Assembly: GCA_001311545.1 (NCBI GenBank)
Contig: BBBL01000101.1
Span: 1 to 6,072 of the forward strand
Length of the DNA: 6,072 bases
Source: Thermus kawarayensis JCM 12314
GTDB taxonomy: Bacteria; Deinococcota; Deinococci; Deinococcales; Thermaceae
Direction of reading: 5' to 3'
This document shows, one piece after another, positions 5,384-6,072 of this stretch. Below the pieces are notes generated by a model. It worked only from the letters and a program-made list of their open reading frames with translations, was not told the DNA's origin and did not search any database. The first letter of the stretch is position 1; each line of letters begins with the position of its first letter. The translations under genes and the position numbers were made by a program.

Positions 5384-6072
5384 GCGCTGGCGGAAAGCAG
5401 GGTCTCCTTCCCTTCCACCAGGGTCTTCAGGTGCACGGGGCGGCCCCAGAGGCGGTGGAGGTTTTCCAGGACCGCCTGGGTCCGCTTGAGGTCCAGCCCC
5501 ACCCCCTCGTAGGCGTGGACCAAAAGGAGCTCCCCGCGGTTTTGGTAGTTGGCGTCCACCAGCTCCACCAGGGGGTAGCCCAGGTTGGTGAGGCGGAAGA
5601 GGAGGGCCCTCTTGGCCTCCTCAAAGCGGGGTAGGTCCTCGGGGGAAAGGAGGCCGCGCCTTAGGGCGAACTCCGGCGCAGGAACTCCTCCAGGAAGCTC
5701 AGGTCGGTGTAGACCGTGCGCACCTGGAAGAGCTTCCGCCGCCCCTCCCCCGTGGGCTTCTCGTAGCGGAGCCTTTCCCCCAGGGGGAGGGCCTCGTACT
5801 CGGGGCCAAAGCGCCCCTTGTCCCAGCGCTCCTCCACCTCCTGGAGGAGGAGGTAGCCCAGGCGGTAGGGGTTCAGGCCGTGAGGGGCGAGGAGGCCTGC
5901 CTGCATCTCGGCGAACTCCAGGGCCTCCTCGGGGGTGAGGAGGGGGAGGAGGAGCTCGTGTGCCAGTAGGTGGCCCAGCCCTCGTTGAGGATCTTGGTGG
6001 CCCCCTGGGGCACGTAGTACAGGCTTTCCTCCCGCAGGATCTCCAAGATGCCTTTCTGCCAGGGGGCCAGGG
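5380..6072 (-). CDS. SpoVR-family protein, C-terminal part (N-terminus beyond right edge), two apparent frameshifts
   Basis: About 230 C-terminal residues of a SpoVR/YcgB-family protein are visible. Recognisable motifs in order are [59 protein letters not shown], a [19 protein letters not shown] segment, and [23 protein letters not shown] with [13 protein letters not shown]. Family members are cytoplasmic and were named for a spore-cortex defect in Bacillus, but are widespread in non-spore-formers and their biochemical role is unsettled. Two single-base losses are inferred: near 5957-5961 (after YWH, before [21 protein letters not shown]) and near 5673 (after FLRR, before [26 protein letters not shown]). 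It is transcribed toward the redoxin gene and its TAG (plus 5380-5382) overlaps that gene's TAG. No functional link to the sulfur genes is evident. Confidence 0.87.
   Translation of the reverse strand, partial: PWPPGRKASWRSCGRKACTTCPRGPPRSSTRAGPPTGTRAPPPPPHPRGGPGVRRDAGRPPRPSRPEPLPPGLPPPPGGGGALGQGALWPRVRGPPPGGKAPLREAHGGGAAEALPGAHGLHRPELPGGVPAPEFALRRGLLSPEDLPRFEEAKRALLFRLTNLGYPLVELVDANYQNRGELLLVHAYEGVGLDLKRTQAVLENLHRLWGRPVHLKTLVEGKETLLSASA

Noticed and set aside
1..6072. CRISPR arrays, tRNA or rRNA genes, insertion sequences, and intrinsic terminators
   Set aside because: I saw no regularly spaced repeats, tRNA-like cloverleaf, transposase motif, or GC-hairpin followed by a T-run on either strand. 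The only non-coding gap longer than 12 bp is 3347-3508.

Overview
The window looks like chromosome from a Thermus-like bacterium. The DNA is very GC-rich, codons strongly prefer G or C in the third position, ribosome binding sites are strong AGGAGG types, and genes are packed with 1-12 nt gaps or ATGA/TGATG overlaps. The genus is inferred from the general look of the proteins, not from a database match.

Layout. Two operons diverge from a short control region at 3347-3508. Leftward (minus strand) run a CstB-like metallo-beta-lactamase persulfide dioxygenase with two rhodanese domains (3346-1912), a tandem-rhodanese protein (1899-1244), a TauE/SafE-type anion exporter (1247-502) and the 5' part of a nitrilase-superfamily hydrolase (492 to beyond the left edge). 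Rightward (plus strand) run a two-thioredoxin-fold protein disulfide oxidoreductase (3509-4197), a rhodanese lipoprotein (4199-4594) and a membrane-anchored TlpA-like redoxin whose N-terminal half is a degenerate Lgt-like membrane domain (4594-5383). A SpoVR-family gene on the minus strand (from beyond the right edge to 5380) converges on this operon and shares its stop-codon bases.

How the genes may work together. The leftward genes match a reactive-sulfur detoxification set. The dioxygenase would oxidise low-molecular-weight persulfides to sulfite, rhodaneses would move sulfane sulfur (for example onto sulfite to give thiosulfate), and TauE would export the product. The rightward genes add thiol/disulfide and sulfane-sulfur handling in the cytoplasm and at the outer face of the membrane. 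The leftward promoter (TTGACA, 18-bp spacer, TATATT) has a perfect TACCCC-ACG-GGGGTA inverted repeat in its spacer. This is the kind of G-tract operator bound by CsoR/CstR-family repressors, so sulfide/persulfide (CstR) or copper (CsoR) control is plausible. No repressor gene lies in the window.

Sequence quality. Six of the eight genes are interrupted by apparent single-base frameshifts, ten in total, nearly all in or beside short C/G runs. Conserved motifs continue in the shifted frame every time, and corrected lengths come out as whole numbers of codons. I read these as sequencing or assembly errors, so the affected genes are annotated as whole genes and residue numbers refer to the corrected proteins.
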